Shown here in pieces: positions 1-8,381 of a stretch of DNA of 52,556 nt. Made by a program: the position numbers and the translations under genes. The first letter of the stretch is position 1, and each line of letters starts with the position of its first letter. The notes under the pieces were generated by a model. It made no database searches. It saw nothing but the letters and a program-made list of their open reading frames with translations, and was not told the origin of the DNA. Source of the DNA: JAUSIK01 sp964362915 (GTDB taxonomy: Archaea; Nanobdellota; Nanobdellia; Pacearchaeales; GW2011-AR1); NCBI GenBank assembly GCA_964362915.1, contig CAYIGH010000004.1:1-52556 (forward strand), read 5' to 3'.

Positions 1-517
1 TATAGTCTGGCACAGCGTCTTTAAACCCTTCTTTGCCGCCGTATCCTGTTTCAACAAGAATTGTTTTACATCCAGCTAAATGACCTGTTTTTATATCTCC
101 TATTTTGTCGCCTATCATGTAGCATTTAGATAAATCTTTTATGTTGAAATCATTTTGTGCCTGAAAAATCATCCCGGGCTTAGGTTTTCTGCAATCACAA
201 TCTTTTGTATATTCAGAATTATTTCCTGCTTTTGGATGATGCGGACAGAAATATATCTTATCCAACTTTGCTCCTTTTTTTGCTAGCAAAGTTTTTATAT
301 ATTCATGAATTTCAGATAGTTCTTCTAACGTACATAGACCTCTGGCAATTACTGGTTGATTTGTTATAACTATTACTTTATGATTATTATCATTTAAAAT
401 TTTTATGGCTTCTGCAGAACCAGGAATAATTTCCACATCTGACTTTTTATGCAAAAGTTCTTTTTCTATATTTATAACGCCGTCTCTGTCCAGAAAAACA
501 AATTTTAACTCTTGCAT
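1..517 (-). CDS. gmhB: GmhB-like HAD phosphatase (C-terminus outside window)
   Basis: HAD-IIIA phosphatase like D-glycero-D-manno-heptose-1,7-bisphosphate 7-phosphatase. Reading in from base 517, the N-terminus has the catalytic motif FLDRDGVIN, then ITNQPVIARG, then the family's zinc loop (CPHHP followed by CDCRKPKPGM), then MIGDKIGDI as the second acidic motif. The window cuts off the last residues. Members remove the phosphate from sugar bisphosphates during NDP-heptose synthesis; the histidinol-phosphatase branch of HisB is the main alternative, but the glycan context favours a sugar substrate. The start is the ATG at 515-517, about 25 bases after a TATA box, so the gene probably has its own promoter although it follows an epimerase gene on the same strand. 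Confidence 0.8.
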   Translation of the reverse strand, partial: MQELKFVFLDRDGVINIEKELLHKKSDVEIIPGSAEAIKILNDNNHKVIVITNQPVIARGLCTLEELSEIHEYIKTLLAKKGAKLDKIYFCPHHPKAGNNSEYTKDCDCRKPKPGMIFQAQNDFNIKDLSKCYMIGDKIGDIKTGHLAGCKTILVETGYGGKEGFKDAVPDY

Positions 518-536
518 ATTTTATTCATCATATGAT

Positions 537-548
537 AATTTATAAATT
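537..548 (-). promoter_or_regulatory. TATA box for the gmhB-like gene
   Basis: AATTTATAAATT lies with its centre about 25 bases upstream of the ATG at 517 (minus strand). That spacing is typical of archaeal leaderless transcripts. Confidence 0.5.
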
Positions 549-568
549 CTATGAAACTATGGATATGT

Positions 569-1453
569 TTATATCTTATTTAGGCCTCTTGCATAAAGAA
601 CATGTTTTTCTAATGCTTCATCAAGACTTGTAAACTTATATTCTAATTCTTCTTCGGTTTGTTTTGTATTTAAAACTAACCTTCTAGGAAATTGTGGATC
701 ACTGCATGATTCTGTATTAAAGGTATCTCTTTTTATTGGTAAATTATGCTTTTTATGAATATCTAATACTTTATATGCCAGATCTGCTCTTGAAATGGGG
801 TTTCCTATAGTAGAAATGTGATAAACACCATTTTCTCCGGATTCATAAACTCTCTTTGCAATAGTAAAGAAATCTTCAAAAAATGCTGGTCTTGTAAAAG
901 TATCATTCCAAAAAGGCCAGTATTCTTTTCCATCTATTGCCTCAAATACCCTATTGACAATTAAGTTGCTTTTTGTGCCTATTATTGTCTGTATTCTTAT
1001 CACTGCCCCTTTGTTATTCAGTACAATTTCTTCAGCCATTGCTTTTGTTATTCCGTAGAAATTGCAAGGATTTGTTTTATCAGATTCTTTATAGCTGTCT
1101 TTACTATCTCCTCTAAAAACATTATCTGTGGAAACAAATAAAACTCTTCCTGAGCGATTTACAACTTTTTCTGTAAGTTTAACGTTGTCATTTATGTATT
1201 TATTCTTGCATCCTAGTTCTTTACTAGATTTTGTATCGGTATTTGCGGCTAGATGAAATGCCAAATCATAATTGTAGAGATTTACATCATCTATAATTGT
1301 CACTCTTCCTTTAACTATTGGATCGACATTAGTTATGTTTCTTGTTCTTTTTAATAAATATATGTTATCATTAAGCACTGTTATTTCGCTCAATCTTTCA
1401 ACTAGTCTGCTTCCTACCTGACCAGAACCTCCTGTGATTAGTATCTTTGCCAT
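569..1453 (-). CDS. RmlD-like dTDP-4-dehydrorhamnose reductase family
   Basis: Extended short-chain dehydrogenase of 294 residues. The NAD(P)-binding motif TGGSGQVG is at residues 7-14. The signature STDNVFRGD matches the RmlD pattern STDxVFxG, and YGITK supplies the catalytic Tyr and Lys. RmlD enzymes reduce a 4-keto-6-deoxy nucleotide sugar, giving for example dTDP-L-rhamnose. RmlA, RmlB and RmlC are not obvious nearby, so the true substrate is open. It begins one base after the stop of the Nudix-like gene upstream, so the two are probably co-transcribed. Cytosolic. Confidence 0.75.
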   Translation of the reverse strand: MAKILITGGSGQVGSRLVERLSEITVLNDNIYLLKRTRNITNVDPIVKGRVTIIDDVNLYNYDLAFHLAANTDTKSSKELGCKNKYINDNVKLTEKVVNRSGRVLFVSTDNVFRGDSKDSYKESDKTNPCNFYGITKAMAEEIVLNNKGAVIRIQTIIGTKSNLIVNRVFEAIDGKEYWPFWNDTFTRPAFFEDFFTIAKRVYESGENGVYHISTIGNPISRADLAYKVLDIHKKHNLPIKRDTFNTESCSDPQFPRRLVLNTKQTEEELEYKFTSLDEALEKHVLYARGLNKI

Positions 1454-1454
1454 C

Positions 1455-2540
1455 TCAAACTAAAACCTCTTTTGGAACTAAGCTCTTGCCTTCTAATTTA
1501 GTTTTTATTTTCCAGAGTTCAATATTGTGTTTTTGGCTTTTATAACCTTCAATAGCTAATGCATCCAAACAAGTTGAAAGCAAGTTTTCTGGAGCCCATA
1601 GATGTGGATTAATGACTTTAACTTTATCAGGGCCTAGATAAGGTTTTTCATAGGTTGGAACAAAGATATTAGGAATTTTGTTTTTGATATCTGTTTTGAA
1701 AACCTGCGGATATTCTAAAATAGTTCCAAACCTTTTATTTTTAATTTCTTCAAGGCTAATAAAATATGCCTCTCTATTGAAATGAATAAATTTATCATCT
1801 TTAACTACTCCTTCTGCGTCAATTGGCAAGATATCCTCGACTGAAAGAGGTAACTTTCTTATCTGCAAGGCATTTATTGCGGTTGAGCCTTCCCATTGTA
1901 AGTCTAGAAAAGCTCTTGTTGTAAAGATATGCTCGCCATCTTCATAATATACTTCTAGTTTGTCTGTAGGATCTAAATTTTCTGTATTTATAAAAATAGA
2001 TTCTATATCTAAACCACGCCTTTTAGCTGATTCTAATGTGCAATCCTTAGAATCTTCTGGCACGATTAATTTTGGTATTTTATCTCTTGTGACTATCAAG
2101 CATTCTTCTGCAGTCTCTCTTAACCCCGTTTCAATTAAACCCTTTTCGCTGTAAACAAATTCTAAAGAATTAGTATATCCTGAATATGCGCTATGGTAAA
2201 GCTTGTGTATAGGCGCGAATTTATCTCTTCTATGAACTATTATGTTTTTATCTTGTAAAATATACAAAGAACCTGCTGATGGCGGCTTTATTGGGTTTTC
2301 TTTGTTCGCAATTTCTGCATAACCCTCTTTTAATAATTTTTCAAGTGTGAAAGCGCCAAATTGAAGATTTTCATTTAGTCTTTCATGCACTGGCTCAGGA
2401 TTTTTAGGATAATATAATTTAACAGTTAATCTACTATTTTCTCTAAATGCCTCTGCCCTATATACTTTGAATTGGGTTATTTCCTTGTCGTCCATAGTCT
2501 GGTTAGGATATATTTCTTTTATAAATATTTTGGTTTTCAT
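1455..2540 (-). CDS. Hypothetical protein with degenerate Nudix-like segment
   Basis: A 361-residue soluble protein that I do not firmly recognise. Around residues 128-145 there is a stretch, GLIETGLRETAEECLIV, that resembles the Nudix box core RExxEExG, but the glycine is replaced by leucine and the spacing to the first glutamate is off by one. The preceding residues (IIVHRRDKFAPIHKLY) look like the strand before a Nudix box. A large, divergent Nudix-related hydrolase acting on a nucleotide sugar is a reasonable guess and no more. It is the first gene of the minus-strand group 2540 to 569. The start is the ATG at 2538-2540, with an AT-rich TATA-like stretch about 20 bases upstream. Confidence 0.55.
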   Translation of the reverse strand: MKTKIFIKEIYPNQTMDDKEITQFKVYRAEAFRENSRLTVKLYYPKNPEPVHERLNENLQFGAFTLEKLLKEGYAEIANKENPIKPPSAGSLYILQDKNIIVHRRDKFAPIHKLYHSAYSGYTNSLEFVYSEKGLIETGLRETAEECLIVTRDKIPKLIVPEDSKDCTLESAKRRGLDIESIFINTENLDPTDKLEVYYEDGEHIFTTRAFLDLQWEGSTAINALQIRKLPLSVEDILPIDAEGVVKDDKFIHFNREAYFISLEEIKNKRFGTILEYPQVFKTDIKNKIPNIFVPTYEKPYLGPDKVKVINPHLWAPENLLSTCLDALAIEGYKSQKHNIELWKIKTKLEGKSLVPKEVLV

Positions 2541-2610
2541 TATAGTTGCAATATATTATACAAATGTATCATTCACAAGTCTTTTTATACCTAAAATATT
2601 ATTAAGAAAA

Positions 2611-3273
2611 ATGAGAATACTATTACTTAAGAATTTAAGAGAAAAGGATAATAACAAACTAAAAACTATAGAATTATTCGGCTTATCGAGATCAGGAAAA
2701 ACTACCTTATTAAAAGATTTAATAAAAAAAGGAAATAAAGGACTTCTAACGGATTATATTTCTTTGCAAAAAAAAATATTCTTATCTTTAAGATATTTTT
2801 TAATACACCCATTAAAAACAGTTTATCTATTCTATAAACTTAATACAAACTGGATTGTTTTGCCATTTTTAAAACCCAAGGATTATTTTCTTATATGGAA
2901 AATGAGAAATTCTTATCTTTCCTCTGTTCTAGCAAAATATCAAATTGTTAAAAATTCTAAAGATAAAATCTACTTAGACGAATTTTTAATTCAATCCATT
3001 TTTATGATAATTCAAAGGAAATCGAACAAAAAGGAAATTATGGATATACTGGATAGGCTCCCGCCATCTGGAGAAATTTTAATTATAGGATCCAACAAAA
3101 TTGAGAGATATAATAGGATAAAAAATACTCGCTTTCCTGCGCAGCAAATAAATAAAGATTATTCAATAGAATGGATGAAGAATTCAGAATATAATTATAA
3201 GATAATAAAAAAAATACTAATTAAAAAATATGGTCCAATAGATAAGATATGGAAGAAGAAAATAACCTTGTAA
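2611..3273 (+). CDS. P-loop NTPase of the glycan cluster
   Basis: A 220-residue protein with a clear Walker A motif, GLSRSGKT, near residue 23 and a later IYLDEF segment that could be Walker B or a kinase acidic motif. Small P-loop kinases and ATPases of unknown substrate are common in polysaccharide loci; sugar kinase and sulfotransferase-like roles cannot be separated from sequence alone. The frame is open from 2467, but that would overlap the divergent gene. The ATG at 2611 fits better because a TTTTTATAC TATA-like box lies about 25 bases before it. Its end overlaps the start of the flippase gene by 25 bases, so the two are translationally coupled. Confidence 0.65.
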   Translation: MRILLLKNLREKDNNKLKTIELFGLSRSGKTTLLKDLIKKGNKGLLTDYISLQKKIFLSLRYFLIHPLKTVYLFYKLNTNWIVLPFLKPKDYFLIWKMRNSYLSSVLAKYQIVKNSKDKIYLDEFLIQSIFMIIQRKSNKKEIMDILDRLPPSGEILIIGSNKIERYNRIKNTRFPAQQINKDYSIEWMKNSEYNYKIIKKILIKKYGPIDKIWKKKITL

Positions 3274-4817
3274 AAGATTTAAACCTTATAGTAAAAAGCT
3301 CTGTATTCGTCTTGATAGCGAGCCTTACATCTAAGATATTTGTCTATTTTTATCGAATTGTAGTTGCTAGGTACTACGGCCCTGATGTTTTTGGCTTGTT
3401 TTCTTTGGCAGTTATGGTCTCTTCATTGATTATAGTTGCCTCGTCTTTAGGATTGTGCGATGGCTTGCTTAGATATTTATCTTTTTATCAAACAAAAAAA
3501 CAAAAACAAACTTCAATATATATGTTTCAATTATCTACTAAAATTATGCTTGTTTCTAGTATTGCTGCAGGTATTTTACTTTTTATTTTTTCTAGCCAAA
3601 TTTCAATATATTTATTCCACAATCCTGAATTGATAACTTTTTTAAGGATATTTAGTTTTGTAGTGCCTATTACAGTTATAGGAAACACTTTCATTACTGT
3701 GACAAGGGCCTATGAAAAAATAGGATGGTTTTCTTTTCTTTCTTATCTATCTCACAATATAATTAAAGTATTTTTTATCTTGATATTGATATTTATAGGA
3801 TTAAAAAATAAAGCAATAGCTTATTCTTATCTGTTTGGTGCGTTAGGGGCGCTTATTCTAGCATTTCTAATAACTAAAAAAATAGACCCTTACTTATTCA
3901 AAAAGAATGAAATTTACGATAAAGATAAAAAAGATAAGGCTGCTAAGGAAATATTGAGCTATTCTCTTCCTCTCATGTTTACTTTTTTCATCTCCTCCCT
4001 GTTATTCTGGGCAGATTCTTTTGCGATAGGTTTTTTCAAAACTGTAAGAGAGGTGGGGTTCTATAATGCTGCAGTTCCTCTTGCTATGCTGATAGCTATT
4101 CTTCCTGAGTTATTTATGAAATTATATTTCCCTCTTATAAACAAAGAATATTCAAAAGGCAAGAAGAACATGCCTTTAATTAAAGAATTGAGCAAACAAA
4201 TTGGAAAATGGATATTTATCATAAATATTCCTTTAGTTATAATTTTAGTTTTATTTCCAGAGAATTTCCTTCTTTTAATTTTTGGACAAGATTATCTTCC
4301 AGCAACGAATTCTTTAAGAATCCTGACAATCAGCGTATTTATCTCATCGGTTCTTGTTGGGATACCTTACCGTCTAATTTCAATGATTGGCAAATCAAGA
4401 CTTATTATGTATAATTCTTTTTTCATAATAATCTTGAATATAATTCTAAATTTCTTTCTTGTTCCTATGAAAAATATATTATTTATAGACAATACTAATG
4501 GTCTGATTGGGGCATCTTTGTCTATCCTTATTACCTCCTCGTTCACAGGCGTGATATATATACTGCAAACAAGACGCTATTTATCATTTATCCCTCTCAG
4601 GAAGAAGGTGCTGCAAATTTTCTTAATTGCCTTAATAGCAGGAGCATTAACATTTTATATGAAAAAGATTCTAATAGTTAATTTCGCTAGTTTTATTTTG
4701 TTGGTCCTATTTTTTATTTGCTTATATTCCCTTTTGATTCTGACCACAAACTGCTTGGACAGAAATGATTTGGCTGTTTTAAGCCCTATTAAAAAAATTT
4801 TCAATAGAAAATTTTAA
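3249..4817 (+). CDS. Wzx-type polysaccharide flippase (MOP superfamily)
   Basis: A 522-residue integral membrane protein with about fourteen hydrophobic segments and the layout of the polysaccharide transporter branch of the MATE/MOP superfamily. The N-terminal region contains RIVVARYYGPDVFGLFSLA, close to the family signature in which a Y-G-P-x-x-F-G turn follows the first helix. It probably flips lipid-linked glycan units across the cytoplasmic membrane. It overlaps the P-loop gene upstream and is followed 24 bases later by an FkbM methyltransferase, giving a three-gene plus-strand unit. Confidence 0.85.
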   Translation: MEEENNLVKDLNLIVKSSVFVLIASLTSKIFVYFYRIVVARYYGPDVFGLFSLAVMVSSLIIVASSLGLCDGLLRYLSFYQTKKQKQTSIYMFQLSTKIMLVSSIAAGILLFIFSSQISIYLFHNPELITFLRIFSFVVPITVIGNTFITVTRAYEKIGWFSFLSYLSHNIIKVFFILILIFIGLKNKAIAYSYLFGALGALILAFLITKKIDPYLFKKNEIYDKDKKDKAAKEILSYSLPLMFTFFISSLLFWADSFAIGFFKTVREVGFYNAAVPLAMLIAILPELFMKLYFPLINKEYSKGKKNMPLIKELSKQIGKWIFIINIPLVIILVLFPENFLLLIFGQDYLPATNSLRILTISVFISSVLVGIPYRLISMIGKSRLIMYNSFFIIILNIILNFFLVPMKNILFIDNTNGLIGASLSILITSSFTGVIYILQTRRYLSFIPLRKKVLQIFLIALIAGALTFYMKKILIVNFASFILLVLFFICLYSLLILTTNCLDRNDLAVLSPIKKIFNRKF

Positions 4818-4841
4818 AAATAGGATAATTCATGGATAAAA

Positions 4842-5831
4842 ATGGATAAAAATATTAAAGAACTTTTTACAAAAATATATCATAGAATTAATGTACAATT
4901 TGGAAAATTAATATTTAGAACACCTTATCCGCCAGCTACACAAGAACTAAAAATTTTTATAGATTTGATTAATAAAAAATATCAGAAACTTAATATCAGT
5001 ATACTAAATATGGGGGCTAGGGGAGGACTATCTTTTCCTTATATAAAACTAGAAAAAATAAAAAATTTATACTTAGAAGGAATAGAACCAGATAAACAGG
5101 AAGCATTAGCTATTTTAAAATCTAAGCAAAATAGATATAATAAAGTTCATCCCTTTGCTCTTTCTGATAAAGTGCAATATAAAGAGCTATATATAACAAG
5201 AGGAATAGGTTGCACATCATTATTAGAACCAAATTTAGAAGAATTGAGATACTATACATTTTCACCAAGATTTGAGGTAATTAAAAAAATAAAATTTCCA
5301 GTAACAACCCTAAATAAATTATATTCAAAAGAAGAGAGATTTGATTTTATTTGTATGGATGTTCAAGGGTCAGAATATGATATTATCAATGGTGGAAAAA
5401 TGATATTTAAAAATGCTCTTGCAATATCTTTTGAATCTCATTTTTTTGAATACTATAAAAAACAGAAATTATTTCCAGATTTACATAAATTATGCCTAAA
5501 AAATGGTTTTCGTCTAATTAGACTTGATTTAAGGTCTCATGATGGGGCAATAGGAGAAGCTAGTAATTGTGTTTATATTAAAAAACATACCTTAATCAAA
5601 AATAAAAGAGAATTTCTTAAGCAAATACTCTTTTCTCTTTTATGGGATAAAAAAGAATATGTGGAATTTTTATTAAGAAACTGTGCCGATAAATTTCTTT
5701 CTGATATGGAAAAAAAAGATATTATTAACAGATTAAAAATAATTTTGAAAAAGAAGGAATCACCATTAAAGTTTGCCTATGATGGTATTGCTGCTAAGGA
5801 TTATCCAGAAGGAAAAGGTTATTTAAATTAA
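4842..5831 (+). CDS. FkbM-family methyltransferase
   Basis: A 329-residue SAM-dependent methyltransferase. The SAM-binding strand is ISILNMGARGG, with MGARGG in place of the usual DVGAxxG. The FkbM hallmark FICMDVQGSEYDIINGG follows in the centre of the protein, and SFESHFFEYY matches the later conserved strand. FkbM enzymes O-methylate sugars or small molecules, so a hydroxyl on the exported glycan is the likely target. It is the last gene of the 2611-5831 unit and converges on the WavE gene at 5908. Confidence 0.8.
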   Translation: MDKNIKELFTKIYHRINVQFGKLIFRTPYPPATQELKIFIDLINKKYQKLNISILNMGARGGLSFPYIKLEKIKNLYLEGIEPDKQEALAILKSKQNRYNKVHPFALSDKVQYKELYITRGIGCTSLLEPNLEELRYYTFSPRFEVIKKIKFPVTTLNKLYSKEERFDFICMDVQGSEYDIINGGKMIFKNALAISFESHFFEYYKKQKLFPDLHKLCLKNGFRLIRLDLRSHDGAIGEASNCVYIKKHTLIKNKREFLKQILFSLLWDKKEYVEFLLRNCADKFLSDMEKKDIINRLKIILKKKESPLKFAYDGIAAKDYPEGKGYLN

Positions 5832-5907
5832 TGATTTAACTTTTCAATTAAGTCTTCTTTTATTCAGTATAATGGGGAAAACTCTCATTAAAAAAACCTT
5901 AAATAAG

Positions 5908-7026
5908 TCAGTGATACTTCGATGAGATTTTATCATCTTTGTTAAATTTATCAATGGCACTTAAAAGTCTTTTTGAAAAATCATCGTTGGACTTTATCTT
6001 GCCTTCAAATATATTCTTAAGAAAATCATCGCTGTATGCATAAATCTGTCCCTGCCTTTTTCCTGTTGCATTTTCTATAGAGAAATTCTTTATCAAGTCA
6101 GAATTGTTTACATTTGGATTAAATGGCGTGCCCCTGCGGAATATGCCCTCTTTGTTAAGAGTATAATCTACTGGTTTCGAGTTTATATAAAAATGGCTAT
6201 ATAAAATAGAATAATAGGTGGCAAGGACATCAATATATCTCTGTTCTTGCAAACGTTTTTTTAGGAATCTAAACCTGTTCCTTAATGTAATTGAATTTAA
6301 TAACTGAAAGGTTAATTTATTCTTTTTTGCAATCTTTTTAATGCCTTTATAGAATAAATTATTCTCGTTTGGGTAGCCGACACTCGGATGATTTTCAAGG
6401 AAATCCTTTAAGATAGGATATTTGTCAAGAAATGGCTCTGTCCATCTTTGCATGTGTATTGTTCCAGATTGTAAATTATATATATTACGATAGGGCCTAT
6501 AATTTATTAATTTCTGATGATCCTCATAATAACCAAAATATGCTTCATCGCTTAAATAAAATGGCTTCGTTATTTCAAAATAAGGTATCCAAAATTTATA
6601 TTTGAATATATTGTCATTTAGAAGATTTGGGTTTATTTTTAATATTTCCTTTTTATTTTTAAATAGATTCTCTAAAAAAACAGGATTAATGTAAATATCG
6701 GTCCTTGTCTTTAAAACAAATCTTTGCGGATCAACTATTCTCAATCCTTCCTCTAGGGCTTTCATTTGGCAATTAATATTCCCATACCCTCTTTCCGGAG
6801 GCTCTCTATTTCCTATAATTAAAAAATCATTCTTTTTAAGAAAGGCGATTATATCTGGATTTTTTTCTACTTCATACTCCCATGTTGAGCATATTATCTG
6901 GTTTACCAAACCTTTTTTGCGTAGTTTTACAAAGTCATTCACTGAGTGTTTTATTATTTCTGGTTTTCTAAACAAGCCAGTGAAAATAATGTCAACTTTT
7001 TTAAGATATTTTTTTTTCTCTTCCAT
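5908..7026 (-). CDS. WavE-like glycan synthesis protein, copy 1
   Basis: A 372-residue soluble protein of the WavE family, named after a Vibrio LPS-core gene and thought to be glycosyltransferase-related. Visible landmarks are VDIIFTGLFRKPE near the N-terminus, then IICSTWEYEV, NINCQMKALEEGL, and RFVLKTRTDIYINP, a probable acidic donor-binding segment. A longer frame starts at 7074, but it would overlap the cupin gene. The ATG at 7026 aligns with the start of the paralogue at 13176-14312. It is the last gene of a five-gene minus-strand operon (10477 to 5908) encoding HAD, NTase-kinase, aldolase-like, cupin and this protein. Confidence 0.75.
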   Translation of the reverse strand: MEEKKKYLKKVDIIFTGLFRKPEIIKHSVNDFVKLRKKGLVNQIICSTWEYEVEKNPDIIAFLKKNDFLIIGNREPPERGYGNINCQMKALEEGLRIVDPQRFVLKTRTDIYINPVFLENLFKNKKEILKINPNLLNDNIFKYKFWIPYFEITKPFYLSDEAYFGYYEDHQKLINYRPYRNIYNLQSGTIHMQRWTEPFLDKYPILKDFLENHPSVGYPNENNLFYKGIKKIAKKNKLTFQLLNSITLRNRFRFLKKRLQEQRYIDVLATYYSILYSHFYINSKPVDYTLNKEGIFRRGTPFNPNVNNSDLIKNFSIENATGKRQGQIYAYSDDFLKNIFEGKIKSNDDFSKRLLSAIDKFNKDDKISSKYH

Positions 7027-7033
7027 TTTAACT

Positions 7034-7396
7034 TTAATTGTTAGCTTTTTTCTCTTCAGCTCTTGCAAAATCATCTTCTATTCTAATAACATCATCAACT
7101 TCAGGCGTAGATACTTCTAAATAAATTGCATCTTCTAATGCTACAACTCTATGTTTTCTAGGCGGAGCTATAGTAAAATAATCTCCAGGATTTCTTATTT
7201 TCTTCTCTACCTCTCCTCTTTCATTTTCAAGCCAGACTTCTATTTTTCCAGATAAGACATAACTAGTTTCTAATTTCTTCTCATGATATTGGAAACTTGT
7301 TCTTTTGCCTTTGTTAAGATAAATTTTTTTATAACAATACTTATCATTTAGTTCCAGCCATTCTTCTTTTCCCCACGGCTTAGTTATTATTCTCAT
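7034..7396 (-). CDS. Small cupin, sugar isomerase-like
   Basis: A 120-residue single-domain cupin. The metal-binding pattern is visible as SFQYHEKKLETSYVLSGK, and the second motif as GDYFTIAPPRKHRV. It resembles the C-terminal domain of type II phosphomannose isomerase/GDP-mannose pyrophosphorylase and related mannose-6-phosphate isomerase cupins. A sugar-phosphate isomerase or epimerase step in the neighbouring pathway is likely. It overlaps the aldolase-like gene by 17 bases, which supports coupled translation. Confidence 0.75.
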   Translation of the reverse strand: MRIITKPWGKEEWLELNDKYCYKKIYLNKGKRTSFQYHEKKLETSYVLSGKIEVWLENERGEVEKKIRNPGDYFTIAPPRKHRVVALEDAIYLEVSTPEVDDVIRIEDDFARAEEKKANN

Positions 7397-8381
7397 AATG
7401 ATCTATTACCTCCATTATAGCATTAATTATACTTTCATGAATATCCTCTTTTTCTTCAAGCCGTGCAACTATATTTTTATATTTATCTGAAGTGAAATTA
7501 TAGTGTCCTGAGATTACAGCACATAAGAATTTATTCTCAGGTGTATTTTTATACATCCATTTTTTCCACTTACCTTTTTGGTATGTTTCTTCAATAAAGT
7601 CGGCAAAATTTATACCATACATTAAACACTTGCTAAAAATCAGTGTTGTTTGAATAACGCCTAACTGGGGGGCGATATTCATAGCATCAATAATTCCTGC
7701 CCTTTGCCTTATGTCATTAATTGCTAGATAATCAGCATTATGTTCTTTTAGCTTTATATTGTTTGCATTTAGTATTTTTGAAACACTACTCACAAATTCT
7801 TTATTAAAATTACCAATTTGATTTATCTCTTTTATTAAACTTCCTGTTTGAATTACATAGAATTCAGGCTTGCAGAAACTTTTAAAAAAATTTATTTCCT
7901 TTTTTAGCTCTTCTAAGTTGGATATATTAAAATTAATTCCTTCATTCTCGTCTGTTCCTATTTCTAATCCGATGTTAGGATTTAATTCTAGGCAGTATTG
8001 AATAGCTTTTTTTGCCTCATTCAATTTTTCTTCCTTTTCACCTTTATGCATACAGAAATCAATATGGATAAGATCAAAATTGTTTTCTATGTCGGCCTTA
8101 ATTGTATTATATACGTCTTTTAATTCATGTTTACCATTAAACCCTGGGCCGCAATGGTCTCTACATATTTTAATATCGCTATTTTGATACTTATTTTTCA
8201 TCTCTTTTATAAAATTTACATACTGCTTTGTTGTCCAGTTATTTACATAACCGCCGGAATAATCTATTTGATTTTTTGATGCTATAAGCATAAGCTGTTT
8301 TCTATGAAAATGAGAGAATCTAAATGCTGCTTCAATAACCTCTGAACTCATGGGTCCTAGAGCTAATTTAGCTTTAAACAT
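7380..8381 (-). CDS. GatZ/KbaZ-like class II aldolase-family protein
   Basis: A 333-residue protein resembling the D-tagatose-1,6-bisphosphate aldolase non-catalytic subunit (GatZ/KbaZ) and related class II aldolase-fold proteins. Supporting segments are SSEVIEAAFRFS at the N-terminus, LIASKNQIDYSGGY, the substrate-loop-like ICRDHCGPGFNG in place of the family's GGDHLGP, and IHIDFCMHKG. It lies between a cupin and an NTase-kinase fusion and overlaps both, so it probably makes or rearranges the sugar phosphate that the operon activates, rather than serving galactitol catabolism. Function is inferred from context. No GatY-type partner is visible. Confidence 0.7.
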   Translation of the reverse strand: MFKAKLALGPMSSEVIEAAFRFSHFHRKQLMLIASKNQIDYSGGYVNNWTTKQYVNFIKEMKNKYQNSDIKICRDHCGPGFNGKHELKDVYNTIKADIENNFDLIHIDFCMHKGEKEEKLNEAKKAIQYCLELNPNIGLEIGTDENEGINFNISNLEELKKEINFFKSFCKPEFYVIQTGSLIKEINQIGNFNKEFVSSVSKILNANNIKLKEHNADYLAINDIRQRAGIIDAMNIAPQLGVIQTTLIFSKCLMYGINFADFIEETYQKGKWKKWMYKNTPENKFLCAVISGHYNFTSDKYKNIVARLEEKEDIHESIINAIMEVIDHYENNN

